DNA of 64,000 bases from Flavobacteriaceae bacterium LYZ1037 (GCA_003144015.1 QFWS01000001.1:372001-436000), one strand, 5' to 3'. Positions 24,113-33,717 are shown, numbered from the stretch's first letter. Notes: generated by a model from the letters alone, not told the origin. Numbers and translations are program-made.

Positions 24113-24730
24113 ATGGAATTTTCGTCTAAACTTTTAGAAAAAGCTGTGAATGAAATGTCGCAATTACCAGGAATTGGAAAGCGAACAGCTTTGCGTTTGG
24201 TATTGCACTTATTGAGACAGCCTGAGGATCAAACCCTTCAATTGGCAAAAGCATTAGAATCTATGAGAATAGATATTAAATTTTGTAAAAGTTGTAATAA
24301 TATTAGCGATACAGATGTTTGTGAAATTTGTGCCAATCCACACAGAAATAATGAAATTATATGCGTGGTAGAAGATATACGCGATGTCATGGCAATTGAA
24401 AACACCAGTTCGTTTAAAGGCTTATATCATGTCTTGGGAGGGAAAATTTCACCCATGGATGGTATTGGTCCAAACGATTTAAACATTCAGCCCTTAGTAG
24501 AAAAAGTAAAACATGGTATTGTTAAGGAGCTTATTTTTGCATTAGGTTCTACGATGGAAGGAGATACCACCAATTTTTATATTTATAAACAAATTCAGGA
24601 TTATCAAGTAACAACGTCTACAATAGCAAGAGGCATTTCGGTTGGAAACGAATTGGAATATACAGACGAAATCACGCTTGGTCGAAGCATTATTAATCGC
24701 ATACCATTTGAAGCCTCACTAAAATCTTAA
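24113..24730 (+). CDS. recR: Recombination mediator RecR
   Basis: The 205-residue protein has an N-terminal helix-hairpin-helix ([13 protein letters not shown]), a four-cysteine zinc finger (Cys58, 61, 70, 73) and a Toprim domain with [12 protein letters not shown]. The C-terminal [18 protein letters not shown] block is also canonical. RecR works with RecF and RecO to load RecA on gapped DNA. The length matches the family (about 200). The glycosyltransferase gene starts 10 bases after its stop, so the two may share a transcript. Confidence 0.96.
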   Translation: MEFSSKLLEKAVNEMSQLPGIGKRTALRLVLHLLRQPEDQTLQLAKALESMRIDIKFCKSCNNISDTDVCEICANPHRNNEIICVVEDIRDVMAIENTSSFKGLYHVLGGKISPMDGIGPNDLNIQPLVEKVKHGIVKELIFALGSTMEGDTTNFYIYKQIQDYQVTTSTIARGISVGNELEYTDEITLGRSIINRIPFEASLKS

Positions 24731-24740
24731 TTATCTTTAT

Positions 24741-25847
24741 TTGAAATTATCCATCATCATATTAAATTATAACGTGCGCCATTTTTTAGAATTATGTCTA
24801 AGAAGTGTCGAAGCAGCAGTTGTCAATATGGATGCTGAAATTATTGTTGTTGATAATAATTCTCCAGATGATAGTTGCCAGATGGTGAAAGAACTATTTC
24901 CTAAGGTGAAACTTATTGAAAACAAATCTAACGACGGCTTTTCTAAAGGAAATAATATAGGTGTTAAACAAGCAAATGGTGACTATTTATGCATCTTAAA
25001 CCCAGATACGGTTGTTGCAGAAGACACCTTTGAAATTCTTTTAAAATTTGCAGAAACAAAAACTGATTTAGGGATTTTGGGTTGTAAACTCATTGATGGT
25101 AAAGGACAATTTCTTCCAGAAAGTAAACGCAATGTTCCTACACCAATGGTTTCAATTAAAAAAATTCTTGGCTTTTCAAAACCTTATTACGCAAGCCAGT
25201 TAAATGAAAACAATATTGGAAAAGTGCCTATTCTTGTTGGAGCTTTCATGCTTTTAAAAAAAAGTGTATATGTTGAAGTTGGAGGGTTCGATGAAGATTA
25301 TTTTATGTATGGCGAAGATTTAGATCTATCTTATAAAGTATTAAAAGCAGGTTATCAAAATTATTACAATCCAAAAACTTCCGTCATTCATTTTAAGGGA
25401 GAGAGTACTTTAAAAGATAAAACCTATGCCAAACGTTTTAATGGCTCGATGCAATTGTTTTTCGAAAAGCATTTTAAAGCCAATTGGCTTTTTAATATCT
25501 TAATTTGGATTGGAATTAAAATAGTGTCTATCTTCTTTCCAAAAGGAGAAGCCTATTCAAATCAAGTTAAAGGTTATGTTCTTATTTCAAATGAATTTAA
25601 CCAAAACATCCAAGATGTTTTAAGTAAAAACGTGGTTGCACAAGAAACAGTAGATAATTATATTCCAAAATTCGAATATATTTTAGACACACATTTTTTA
25701 GGCTTTAAAAAAGCGATAGATTTGGTGGCAAGTAATAATCAAAAACAACCAAGTTATTTTAAATTTTTGCTTAAAAATGCAGGGTTTATTTTAGGCTCGA
25801 ATAGTTCTAAAAGTCGCGGAGAAGTCATTTGTATAAAAAATAATTAA
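24741..25847 (+). CDS. Glycosyltransferase family 2
   Basis: The 368-residue protein uses a TTG start. The first strand KLSIIILNYNV must be kept for the GT-A fold and no ATG is available before it. VVDNNSPDDS (near residue 36), LNPDTVV (DxD equivalent, near 92) and YGEDLDLSYKV (near 190) are the expected nucleotide-sugar and base motifs. A C-terminal hydrophobic patch near residue 250 suggests membrane association. It probably transfers a sugar to a surface polysaccharide or lipid carrier, but no glycan cluster surrounds it. Confidence 0.88.
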   Translation: MKLSIIILNYNVRHFLELCLRSVEAAVVNMDAEIIVVDNNSPDDSCQMVKELFPKVKLIENKSNDGFSKGNNIGVKQANGDYLCILNPDTVVAEDTFEILLKFAETKTDLGILGCKLIDGKGQFLPESKRNVPTPMVSIKKILGFSKPYYASQLNENNIGKVPILVGAFMLLKKSVYVEVGGFDEDYFMYGEDLDLSYKVLKAGYQNYYNPKTSVIHFKGESTLKDKTYAKRFNGSMQLFFEKHFKANWLFNILIWIGIKIVSIFFPKGEAYSNQVKGYVLISNEFNQNIQDVLSKNVVAQETVDNYIPKFEYILDTHFLGFKKAIDLVASNNQKQPSYFKFLLKNAGFILGSNSSKSRGEVICIKNN

Positions 25848-25882
25848 TTGAAGAAACTGCAATAGATTCAATGAATTTTCAT

Positions 25883-25890
25883 TAATTTTG
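25883..25890 (+). promoter_or_regulatory. TAnnTTTG -7 box for the E2 gene
   Basis: TAATTTTG fits the -7 consensus and lies 37 bases before the ATG at 25928. No good -33 TTG is at normal spacing. Confidence 0.5.
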
Positions 25891-25927
25891 CAGTCATAAT
25901 TTAAAAAAACACCTTTCCATTACAGAT

Positions 25928-27262
25928 ATGGCAAAATTTGAATTAAAACTCCCTAAAATGGGTGAAAGTGTTGCAGAAGCAACAATCACTTCTTGGTTAA
26001 AAGAAGTTGGTGATACTATTGAAGCAGATGAAGCAGTTCTTGAAATTGCAACTGACAAAGTAGATAGCGAAGTGCCTAGTGAAGTTACTGGCGTTTTAGT
26101 TGAAAAATTATTCAACATAGACGATGTGGTTCAAGTAGGACAAGTTATTGCTGTTATAGAAACTGAAGGTGAAGCCTCAGTTGAAGCTGCAACACCAAAA
26201 GCAGAACCAGCACAACAAGCCCCAGTTGCAGAACAAGCAGCTGTAGCTCAAGTAGCGCAAACAGTTGAAGCAGCTCAAGAAACTGTGACTTCGGTTAGTT
26301 CATCAGAAGATAGGTTCTATTCCCCTTTAGTAAAGAACATTGCTAAAAAAGAAGGTATCTCTCAAGCAGAATTAGACGGGATTTCTGGAACTGGAAAAGA
26401 TGGTCGTGTAACAAAAAACGATATTCTAGCACACTTAGAAACTAGAAGTTCTGCCCCACAACAAAATGTTGCCACTTCAAACACAGTCGAGAAGCCTCAA
26501 GTTACTCCTGCCAAATCTGAAAAACCTGCAGCAGCTTCAGTTGTTGCTAGTGGAGTCGACGAGATTATAGAAATGACCAGAATGGGCAAAATTATTGCAC
26601 ATCATATGGTGGAATCAGTTCAAACATCTGCTCACGTACAGAGTTTTATTGAAGCTGATGTAACTAAAATATGGAATTGGCGTAAAAAAGTAAAAGATGG
26701 TTTTGCAAAACGTGAAGGCGAAAATTTAACCTTTACACCAATCTTTATGGAAGCCATTGCAAAAGCCTTACGCGATTTCCCAATGATGAATATTTCACTT
26801 CAGGGAGATACTATTGTAAAGAAAAAACATATTAATTTAGGTATGGCTGCAGCTTTAGGAGATGGAAACTTAATTGTACCTGTTATTAAAGATGCTGACC
26901 AACTTAATTTAGTTGGCATGACTAAAAAGGTAAACGATTTAGCAAATAGAGCTAGATTAAACCAATTGAAACCAGACGATATACAAGGTGGAACTTATAC
27001 AGTAACCAACGTTGGTACCTTTGGTAGCATCATGGGAACACCAATTATTAATCAGCCACAAGTAGGGATATTAGCTCTTGGAGCTATTAGAAAAGTGCCA
27101 GCAGTTGTAGAAACTCCTGAAGGCGACTTTATTGGCATCCGTTACAGAATGTTCTTATCCCATTCTTACGACCACAGAGTTGTAAATGGAGCTCTTGGAG
27201 GCCAATTTGTTAAAGCTGTTAAAGATTATTTAGAAGCTTGGGATTCTAATAGAGAAATCTAA
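25928..27262 (+). CDS. Dihydrolipoamide acyltransferase (E2) of a 2-oxo acid dehydrogenase complex
   Basis: The 444-residue protein has a lipoyl domain with target Lys44 (ATDKVDSE), an Ala/Gln/Val/Pro-rich linker (about 80-125), an E1/E3-binding domain (about 128-168, PLVKNIAKKEGIS) and a catalytic acyltransferase core (about 210-444). The core active site reads SHSYDHRVVNGALGG, with His416 but Asn in place of the usual Asp of HxxxDG. No E1 or E3 gene is adjacent, so the complex (branched-chain or other) is unknown. A hairpin follows at 27309. Confidence 0.9.
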   Translation: MAKFELKLPKMGESVAEATITSWLKEVGDTIEADEAVLEIATDKVDSEVPSEVTGVLVEKLFNIDDVVQVGQVIAVIETEGEASVEAATPKAEPAQQAPVAEQAAVAQVAQTVEAAQETVTSVSSSEDRFYSPLVKNIAKKEGISQAELDGISGTGKDGRVTKNDILAHLETRSSAPQQNVATSNTVEKPQVTPAKSEKPAAASVVASGVDEIIEMTRMGKIIAHHMVESVQTSAHVQSFIEADVTKIWNWRKKVKDGFAKREGENLTFTPIFMEAIAKALRDFPMMNISLQGDTIVKKKHINLGMAAALGDGNLIVPVIKDADQLNLVGMTKKVNDLANRARLNQLKPDDIQGGTYTVTNVGTFGSIMGTPIINQPQVGILALGAIRKVPAVVETPEGDFIGIRYRMFLSHSYDHRVVNGALGGQFVKAVKDYLEAWDSNREI

Positions 27263-27308
27263 CAAATTCCTGAGAATTTAATAATCTCAACTATATAAAA
27301 CAGAAAAG

Positions 27309-27335
27309 CACAATTTTAGGATTGTGTTTTTTTTT
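27309..27335 (+). terminator. Intrinsic terminator of the E2 gene
   Basis: CACAAT/ATTGTG is a short stem with a 6-base loop and a long T-run. Confidence 0.65.
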
Positions 27336-27356
27336 GTTTTAATAATAGTATTTATC

Positions 27357-28169
27357 TTAAGGATAATTCAAAGCCCAAACCATTGCTTTTTCTTTGGTGG
27401 CCCTAAAAATGGTATTGTGTTTTTCATCAGGTTCGTCTTGATAGGTCCATGTCACATTTTCAGGTGCTTCAGCTTCTAAAATCTTGGCGAGCTTTTGTGT
27501 GTGTTTGGAAATATCTTCTGCTCCAGAACCTGCAAACCATAATTTTTTCTCTTCAGATGGAAAATTTGCCAAATGATTGTTTGCTTCTTTAACTAAATTA
27601 AAACTATTCCACCAAAGAGAAGGATCCATAGCAATGTAAAAATCGAAGGATTTAGGTTCTAACATAAAGGTTTCCATGACAAACAATCCAGCTAAAGATT
27701 CTCCAATAATGCCTTTTTTATCTGTGGTTCTATAGTTGTTGTTAATCTCGTTCGTTAATTCTTCGGTTATAAACCCACGGAAATTTTTGGCACCATCTGT
27801 TAAAGGACAGTATTTTTCATCTTCTATATTTTCAGAAACACCAGTTAAATCTCTGCCTCTTTCTGTATTTTCAATACCAACAAGAATATAAGGAGGAATG
27901 CTTTTTTTTTCTATAAGTTTTGCAAGGGTATTGGCAATATGTGGAAAATCTTCTTTGATGCCACCATCAGGCATATATAGCACAGGAAACGAATCGTTAC
28001 CATTTTTATAAGTAGGAGGTAGCCAAACATTAATTACTCTAGTTTCATCAACCTGACTGGATGCTATTGTGAAATTGTCGTGTTCTGGAATGGGGTCGTT
28101 ATATTGTGGATTGTTTTTACAGCTTAAGGTTAGAGTAAGAAGAAACAATAAAAAAGTTATTTTATTCAT
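27357..28169 (-). CDS. Lipoprotein esterase of the Fes/IroE (esterase D) fold
   Basis: The 270-residue protein has a lipoprotein signal (LLTLTLSC, Cys17) and an alpha/beta-hydrolase domain with GESLAG as the nucleophile elbow near residue 153 (from GIIGESLAGLFVMET). The TRVINVWLPPTY and VLYMPDGG blocks near the N-terminus fit the esterase family PF00756. A histidine near residue 250 (EKHNTI) is the likely catalytic base. The substrate is unknown; siderophore, carbohydrate-ester or acyl-ester hydrolysis are all possible. It is followed downstream by the E2 terminator. Confidence 0.8.
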   Translation of the reverse strand: MNKITFLLFLLTLTLSCKNNPQYNDPIPEHDNFTIASSQVDETRVINVWLPPTYKNGNDSFPVLYMPDGGIKEDFPHIANTLAKLIEKKSIPPYILVGIENTERGRDLTGVSENIEDEKYCPLTDGAKNFRGFITEELTNEINNNYRTTDKKGIIGESLAGLFVMETFMLEPKSFDFYIAMDPSLWWNSFNLVKEANNHLANFPSEEKKLWFAGSGAEDISKHTQKLAKILEAEAPENVTWTYQDEPDEKHNTIFRATKEKAMVWALNYP

Positions 28170-28207
28170 TTTTAAATTTTAAAGAGTGATTGTTCTAGTG
28201 TTTTTTA

Positions 28208-29638
28208 TTATTCAACTTTCTTGGCTTTAGTTTCACCATTAGCCATAATGGTTAGTTCAGTTGTGTTCTTATTGAAACTTATACGAATCCCAAAGTCAAA
28301 AACCTCGAAAGTATGATTGTTTATAGGTGACATTTCTGCTTTATGAGTTTTCGGGAATTGAATGAATAGTTTTCCTCCTTCTTGAGATATGGTTGCATAA
28401 GCTTCAGGTCTAAATTCATATTTTCCTGCATATGTTTCTAGTTCTTCATTTTTTAGAATTACTTTAGGTTGATATCTGTTGTACTTCTTCATGACTTCTA
28501 TGGTTTCATCATGAGGCAGTCTGTAACTGGTATTTCCATGAATGCCTTCCATAGTTTCGGCAGCTACCATGGCATTGATAATGGCCTCTTCAACAGCTTG
28601 AACTGTGGCTTCAAATAAAGGGGAAATCATATCGTTGGAAACATTTTCAACTGTTGTGTTTTCAGACCTACTAAAAGCACCTTCATTAGCCGTAGAAAAG
28701 GCTAAAAAAATGTCTCCAGAACCATTGCTTCCTCTACCACCAACATTCCCAATACCTAATGGAATGCGTTGCGCAATGCGTTTTAATTGATGTGGAAGTA
28801 AAGGTGCATCTGTTGCAACAATAACAATTATAGAGCCATCGCCTTCCTTTCTGTTAGACATTGGAGCACCTTTATATTCTTCACTTTTTACATGCATCAA
28901 TTCCATGCCAACTGGAACTCCTGCAATGGTCAAGTTTTTCTTGGCACCAAAATTTGACTGTACAAGAACACCAACCGTGTACGTAGAATCGTTAATATGA
29001 ACCACTCTAGACGATGTTCCTGTACCACCTTTAAAGCCTAAGCACATCATGCCTGTTCCACCACCAACATTTCCCTCGGCAATTTTGCCACTAGACGTAT
29101 TCTCTATGGCTTCCAACACATGTTCTTCCTTTACGTGAAAACCATAAATATCATTTAAAAAGCCATCATAAGTTTCGGCTACAACAGGGTAGGTGTACCA
29201 CCATTTTTCGCCACGATACCAATCTGTATCTACAAACCATTTTAAAACAGCTTGTCTTACTTCTCCAACACTATTCGTGTTAGTAATCATAATAGGTGTT
29301 TCAAGAAAACCAGATTCAGTTACCCAGGTGGTACCAGTCATTTCTCCATTGCCATTCAGACTGTACCAATTGGCATACACAGGGCTGAATTTTTTAGTTT
29401 TTCCTCTTGGAAAAATTGCAGTCACTCCTGTTCTAATTGGTCCTTCGCCAAGAATGTTTTTACCCTTTCCTTTAATAATGGTGCTATAACCAACTTCAAC
29501 ACCTTGAACATCTGTAATGGCATTAAATTCACCGGTATTTCCAACAAAAGGGATGCCCAAATCCCTTGCTCTTGGATTTTGTGTCAAAACCAATTGAAAA
29601 GAGGAAAGAATTAACAGAGTTAAAATGAATTTTTTCAT
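28208..29638 (-). CDS. Secreted P1-family (DmpA-like) aminopeptidase with extra C-terminal domain
   Basis: The protein has 476 residues from the ATG at 29638, which begins a signal peptide. The P1 (DmpA/BapA) fold is shown by RARDLGIPF near residue 23, the GGGTGMMCLGFKGGTGTSSR block near 192-211 and GDGSIIVIVATDAPLLP. Ser269 there is the predicted autocleavage site and N-terminal nucleophile. A GSNGSGDIFLAF block follows. Residues about 395-476 form an additional beta-strand domain resembling DUF3471-type C-termini of secreted hydrolases. It likely releases N-terminal amino acids from peptides outside the cytoplasm. Confidence 0.88.
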   Translation of the reverse strand: MKKFILTLLILSSFQLVLTQNPRARDLGIPFVGNTGEFNAITDVQGVEVGYSTIIKGKGKNILGEGPIRTGVTAIFPRGKTKKFSPVYANWYSLNGNGEMTGTTWVTESGFLETPIMITNTNSVGEVRQAVLKWFVDTDWYRGEKWWYTYPVVAETYDGFLNDIYGFHVKEEHVLEAIENTSSGKIAEGNVGGGTGMMCLGFKGGTGTSSRVVHINDSTYTVGVLVQSNFGAKKNLTIAGVPVGMELMHVKSEEYKGAPMSNRKEGDGSIIVIVATDAPLLPHQLKRIAQRIPLGIGNVGGRGSNGSGDIFLAFSTANEGAFSRSENTTVENVSNDMISPLFEATVQAVEEAIINAMVAAETMEGIHGNTSYRLPHDETIEVMKKYNRYQPKVILKNEELETYAGKYEFRPEAYATISQEGGKLFIQFPKTHKAEMSPINNHTFEVFDFGIRISFNKNTTELTIMANGETKAKKVE

Positions 29639-29680
29639 GGTTTTAAAGTTTATTTGCAAATAAAAATAATTAAATTACAG

Positions 29681-32173
29681 TTAAGTTTTAATTATTTTTT
29701 TAGTCAGTTCTAATTTATTGCTTTTAATTTTAATAAAGTAAATCCCTGAAGATAAATCATGAATATCATATTTTTCTGATTTAGTAAATTGCTTGAGGAA
29801 TTTGCCTGAAATATCATATATCTCTATATTATTTATAGTATGTTTTTTGGAGTTGTTAATTTCAAAATAATTACTCGTTGGGTTTGGATATATCTTAATG
29901 GTACTAGATAGATCATATTCTTTAATACTTAAATTTTCTTCAATAATTGTAGTCTCATCATTAGTGATAATAGGAGCATTATAATCAAAGTGTATTTCAG
30001 CTTTATTACTAAAACTATCTCCAATTATTAGTGCAGGAAGCGTTTTTATTTTAAATAAAATGTAGCCATCATTCGTAGCATCTTCAAATGGTAATTGAAT
30101 ATTTTCAAAAATAAATTCTACTTCATTTTCGTTACGGATTTTTGTAGAGAAGTCATGACTTGCATCCAAAGGTATTAACGAAAATAAATCATATTTTGCA
30201 GAATCAATAACATCTTTTACCACTACGTTTACGGCATTGGCTGTTCCTGTATTTTCAAATCGAATTAAATAATGTACATACTTTCCAACCTGTCCAAGAG
30301 AAACAGTTTGTCCTTGTAGGCAGGTTTTGTTGTTTGGGTCAAAAGAATTAACCACAATCTGGTTTAAGTTCATGGTGTTGTCGTCTGGTGTTTCGTCAGA
30401 AATAGAAGGGTTTATTGTGACGCTATATTCAAGGACATCATCTCCATTTAATGGAAAGTTTGCATCAGTTGGTGTATTTAATGTCATTGAAATTAGTATT
30501 TCCCTAGTTTCAAAAGGCAAGAGGTTGTTATAATTCCAAGATAAATTTCCAGTTGTTTGTATTGTTGCTAAAGGTTCTGCTGTCAACAAATTCATGAAAT
30601 CATCATCATAAATAAAATCAATATTTCCTGAAAGTGTTGTGGTTCCTTTATTTTTGTAAATAATTTTATAGTCGGTGTCAAAACCTGGACGTGCTACTTC
30701 AACTGGTACAATGCTAATTTCTAAGTTGTTATAATTTCCATTTGGTATTATGCAAAAATCTTGTGCGTATGGATTACTGCTTGAAGGAAGATTTACTGAA
30801 ACGCTTGTTGGAGTAACAGAAAAATAACTAGGGTTTTCTAGTTGCGGTGTAATGGTATAATTTCCAGATTGCAATGGCATAGTATATAATCCAGAATCAT
30901 TACTATAAAAAGCGGCTGTTTCTGTACCATTAGTGACTTGTAGCAATAAATTTGTATAAGATAAGTCGCTTGAATCACAACCGTTGATGTCTAAATCCAA
31001 TAAGGTATCTCCAGTTATTGTGTAGTATTCTCCTCCTGGAGTGAAGGAGCAGAATTCTGTGAAAGTGATTGTTTGTGTTAATTCACCTTGTAGAAGATTT
31101 GTAAATATAGAATTAATATGGTCTACACAAACTGTTTGAAGGTTCGGAAGCTGGTTGAATTTATTATCAATGTTACTGCTGGAGTAATTAAAATTATTAC
31201 CATTTTTAAATATTATAGTAGTTAATTCTGGATTATTACTAAAATTAAAATCAAACAATGAGGTTAGGCCACTTACATCAATATTTGTAAGTTGGTTATT
31301 TGAACAGTCCATTTCCCATAAGCTTGAACTTCCACAAACTAAATTGTTTATTTGATTATTTTGGAATTTAGCATAATTCAATTCTAGATTATTACTTAAA
31401 TTTAAGCTTGTTAAATCATTATTGGAACAATCTAAATACCAAAGTTGTGAATTACTACTAATATCTATATTTTCTAATTGATTATTTACAATTGATAATG
31501 ATTCTAGGGATGACGTGTTATTTAAACTGATATTTGTTAGATAGTTATTGTCGAGATCTAAATATTTTAGTGTATTAAGATACGATAAATCAATACTTGT
31601 TATTTCATTATCAGGAAGTGTTAAATGAGTAATGGCGTTATTGGGATTGAAACTAATAGAATTAATTTGATTATTTCTAGCATCTACGGATCTAATTAAA
31701 GTGTTGTTTGTTAAATTGAGATTAGTAATTAGGTTATTATCTAATGTTATCTGTTCTAGATTTAAATTATTACTTAAATCTAAACTGGAGATTTGATTAT
31801 CCATACAATTAAGCAGATATAAATTAGAGTTACTGCTAATATCAAGGTTGGTTAGTTGATTGCCGAAAACCTGAAGATGAGTTAAGGCTATGTTATTACT
31901 GACGTTTAGCGTTGTTATTTCGTTATAAGGGCAACTAAACTGCTGTAGATTTGTAAATGCTTCAATACCTGTTAAATCTGAAATTTCTGCATTGTAAACT
32001 GCTAAATTTATTTGAGTTTCAGCTTCTGTAATTTGTATCTCTCCATCACCATTGGTGTCAACACCTTGACTAATCAACGCATTCTTAAAGTTTGTATCAG
32101 GAATAGTTACAATTTGAGCTTGAGTATAAAACGTTATTAATAATAAAATAAGTAGTGTGTAGATTTGTTTCAT
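29681..32173 (-). CDS. Secreted leucine-rich-repeat protein with T9SS type A sorting domain
   Basis: The 830-residue protein has a signal peptide (1-19) and a short DTNGDGEIQ calcium-binding-like loop near residue 38. About a dozen leucine-rich repeats (60-340) follow, with the pattern LxxLxxxNNxLTNLDISxN. Then come several beta-sandwich modules (about 380-745, with SFDPNNKTCLQGQ and GDSFSNKAEIHFDYNAPI blocks) and a C-terminal T9SS sorting domain (IYPNPTSNYFEI to the end). It is exported by the type IX secretion system and anchored or released at the surface. A role in adhesion or recognition is inferred from the repeats. Confidence 0.88.
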   Translation of the reverse strand: MKQIYTLLILLLITFYTQAQIVTIPDTNFKNALISQGVDTNGDGEIQITEAETQINLAVYNAEISDLTGIEAFTNLQQFSCPYNEITTLNVSNNIALTHLQVFGNQLTNLDISSNSNLYLLNCMDNQISSLDLSNNLNLEQITLDNNLITNLNLTNNTLIRSVDARNNQINSISFNPNNAITHLTLPDNEITSIDLSYLNTLKYLDLDNNYLTNISLNNTSSLESLSIVNNQLENIDISSNSQLWYLDCSNNDLTSLNLSNNLELNYAKFQNNQINNLVCGSSSLWEMDCSNNQLTNIDVSGLTSLFDFNFSNNPELTTIIFKNGNNFNYSSSNIDNKFNQLPNLQTVCVDHINSIFTNLLQGELTQTITFTEFCSFTPGGEYYTITGDTLLDLDINGCDSSDLSYTNLLLQVTNGTETAAFYSNDSGLYTMPLQSGNYTITPQLENPSYFSVTPTSVSVNLPSSSNPYAQDFCIIPNGNYNNLEISIVPVEVARPGFDTDYKIIYKNKGTTTLSGNIDFIYDDDFMNLLTAEPLATIQTTGNLSWNYNNLLPFETREILISMTLNTPTDANFPLNGDDVLEYSVTINPSISDETPDDNTMNLNQIVVNSFDPNNKTCLQGQTVSLGQVGKYVHYLIRFENTGTANAVNVVVKDVIDSAKYDLFSLIPLDASHDFSTKIRNENEVEFIFENIQLPFEDATNDGYILFKIKTLPALIIGDSFSNKAEIHFDYNAPIITNDETTIIEENLSIKEYDLSSTIKIYPNPTSNYFEINNSKKHTINNIEIYDISGKFLKQFTKSEKYDIHDLSSGIYFIKIKSNKLELTKKIIKT

Positions 32174-32302
32174 GCTTTTTAAGTTTTGGGTTAGATATAA
32201 AAACGTATAAATCTATTAACGAATATCAACTTTTTTATTCAAAACATCAAATGTTATAACCAAATTTGCATGACAAGAAACCTCACTTTTATTTATTCTA
32301 AG

Positions 32303-32310
32303 TATCTTTG
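32303..32310 (+). promoter_or_regulatory. TAnnTTTG -7 box for the exonuclease operon
   Basis: TATCTTTG lies 16 bases before the ATG at 32327 and downstream of an earlier in-frame ATG at 32270, which supports the later start. Confidence 0.6.
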
Positions 32311-32326
32311 CCCAAAATTAAATTAC

Positions 32327-33103
32327 ATGCAACTTAATCTCACCAAACCCATCTGTTTTTTCGATTTAGAAACTACTGGAATTAATATCACAAACGATAG
32401 AATTGTAGAAATTTCCATTTTAAAAGTGTATCCAGATGGAAAGGAAGAACGCTATACTCGTTTGGTAAATCCTACCATTCCCATTCCTGCTGAAGTGACA
32501 AAAATTCATGGGATTTCAGATGCAGATGTGGCAGATAAACCAACTTTTAAAGATTTGGCAAAAGAAATTCACAACCTGATTAAAGATTCAGATTTGGGTG
32601 GCTTTAATTCCAATAGATTCGATATTCCTCTTTTAGCTGAAGAAATGCTTCGTGCAGATATCGATTTCGATATGAAAAACAGAATGTCGGTAGATGTGCA
32701 GACTATTTTTCATAAAATGGAACAAAGAACACTAGTTGCTGCTTATAAATTTTATTGCGATAAAAGCCTGGAAGATGCACATAGTGCTGAAGCAGATACC
32801 TTAGCGACTTATGAAGTTTTAAAGGCACAAATAGCTAAATACGACACGTTAGAAAACGATACCAAGTTTTTAGCAGAGTTTAGTTCTCGTAAAAAGTTTG
32901 CCGATTTTGCAGGTTTTTTAATCTTTAATAAAGAAGGTGAAGAGTGTTTTTCATTCGGTAAACATAAAGGTAAGCGTGTGGTAGATGTGTTGGAAACTGA
33001 GCCTGGTTATTTTGGTTGGTTGTTAAATGCCGACTTTCCTTTATATACTAAAAAAGTATTGACATCTATTAAATTAAGATCTTTTAATAACAAACTGGAT
33101 TAA
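32327..33103 (+). CDS. 3'-5' exonuclease (DnaQ/epsilon family) with C-terminal DUF3820-like tail
   Basis: The protein has 258 residues from the ATG at 32327. DEDDh exonuclease motifs are present: FFDLETTGI near residue 12, GGFNSNRFDIPLLAEEM near 95 and DAHSAEADT near 148. The C-terminal part (about 200-258) reads FSFGKHKGKRVVDVL and PGYFGWLLNADFP, the pattern of DUF3820 (also present alone at 53468). It is probably a repair or proofreading exonuclease. It heads a tight run with FAH, Hpt and cinA genes (gaps of 1, 1 and -1 bases). Confidence 0.88.
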   Translation: MQLNLTKPICFFDLETTGINITNDRIVEISILKVYPDGKEERYTRLVNPTIPIPAEVTKIHGISDADVADKPTFKDLAKEIHNLIKDSDLGGFNSNRFDIPLLAEEMLRADIDFDMKNRMSVDVQTIFHKMEQRTLVAAYKFYCDKSLEDAHSAEADTLATYEVLKAQIAKYDTLENDTKFLAEFSSRKKFADFAGFLIFNKEGEECFSFGKHKGKRVVDVLETEPGYFGWLLNADFPLYTKKVLTSIKLRSFNNKLD

Positions 33104-33104
33104 T

Positions 33105-33716
33105 ATGAAGCTTATTTGTATTGGTAGAAATTACACAGACCATATTAAAGAGTTGGAAAACGAAAAACCAACCGACCCTGTTGTATTTTTAAAACCAGAC
33201 ACAGCCATTTTATTAAAGAAACAACCTTTTTTTATTCCAGATTTTTCTGAAGATGTGCATCATGAAGTAGAAGTTTTAGTAAAGATTAATAAAGTTGGAA
33301 AGCACATTGCTAAAAAATTTGCACATAAATATTATGATGAGATTGGATTAGGTATTGATTTTACGGCACGTGATTTGCAAGCCAAACTAAAAGAAAAGGG
33401 CTTGCCTTGGGAAAAAGCCAAAGCTTTTGATGGTGCAGCAGTTGTAGGAAATTGGATGTCTAAATCAAACATCGATAATGTAAATAACATCTCTTTTTCT
33501 TTAGAAAAAAATGGCGAAGTGGTTCAAACGGGAAATACCAGTCACATGCTCTGGAAAATTGATGAACTCATAGAATATATCTCAAAATATTTTACTTTAA
33601 AGATAGGAGATATTATCTTTACAGGAACTCCTGCTGGAGTTGGAAGAGTAAATGCAGAAGATAAATTAGTAGGTTTTATAGAAAACAAGCAAATGTTTTC
33701 AATAACAGTAAAATAA
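33105..33716 (+). CDS. Fumarylacetoacetate hydrolase family protein
   Basis: The 203-residue protein has the FAH fold signatures: VVFLKPDTA near residue 27, HHEVEVLVKI near 47 supplying metal-binding glutamates, LGIDFTARDLQ near 79, and GDIIFTGTPAGVGRV near 165. This single-domain form (about 200 residues) includes oxaloacetate decarboxylases, acylpyruvases and isomerases. It starts one base after the exonuclease stop and ends one base before the Hpt gene, so it is cotranscribed. The substrate is likely an oxo-acid but is not identified. Confidence 0.9.
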   Translation: MKLICIGRNYTDHIKELENEKPTDPVVFLKPDTAILLKKQPFFIPDFSEDVHHEVEVLVKINKVGKHIAKKFAHKYYDEIGLGIDFTARDLQAKLKEKGLPWEKAKAFDGAAVVGNWMSKSNIDNVNNISFSLEKNGEVVQTGNTSHMLWKIDELIEYISKYFTLKIGDIIFTGTPAGVGRVNAEDKLVGFIENKQMFSITVK

Positions 33717-33717
33717 C

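Noticed and set aside
32270-32326. Upstream ATG of the exonuclease gene
   Set aside because: The -7 box at 32303-32310 lies downstream of it, and the exonuclease fold begins after the ATG at 32327.
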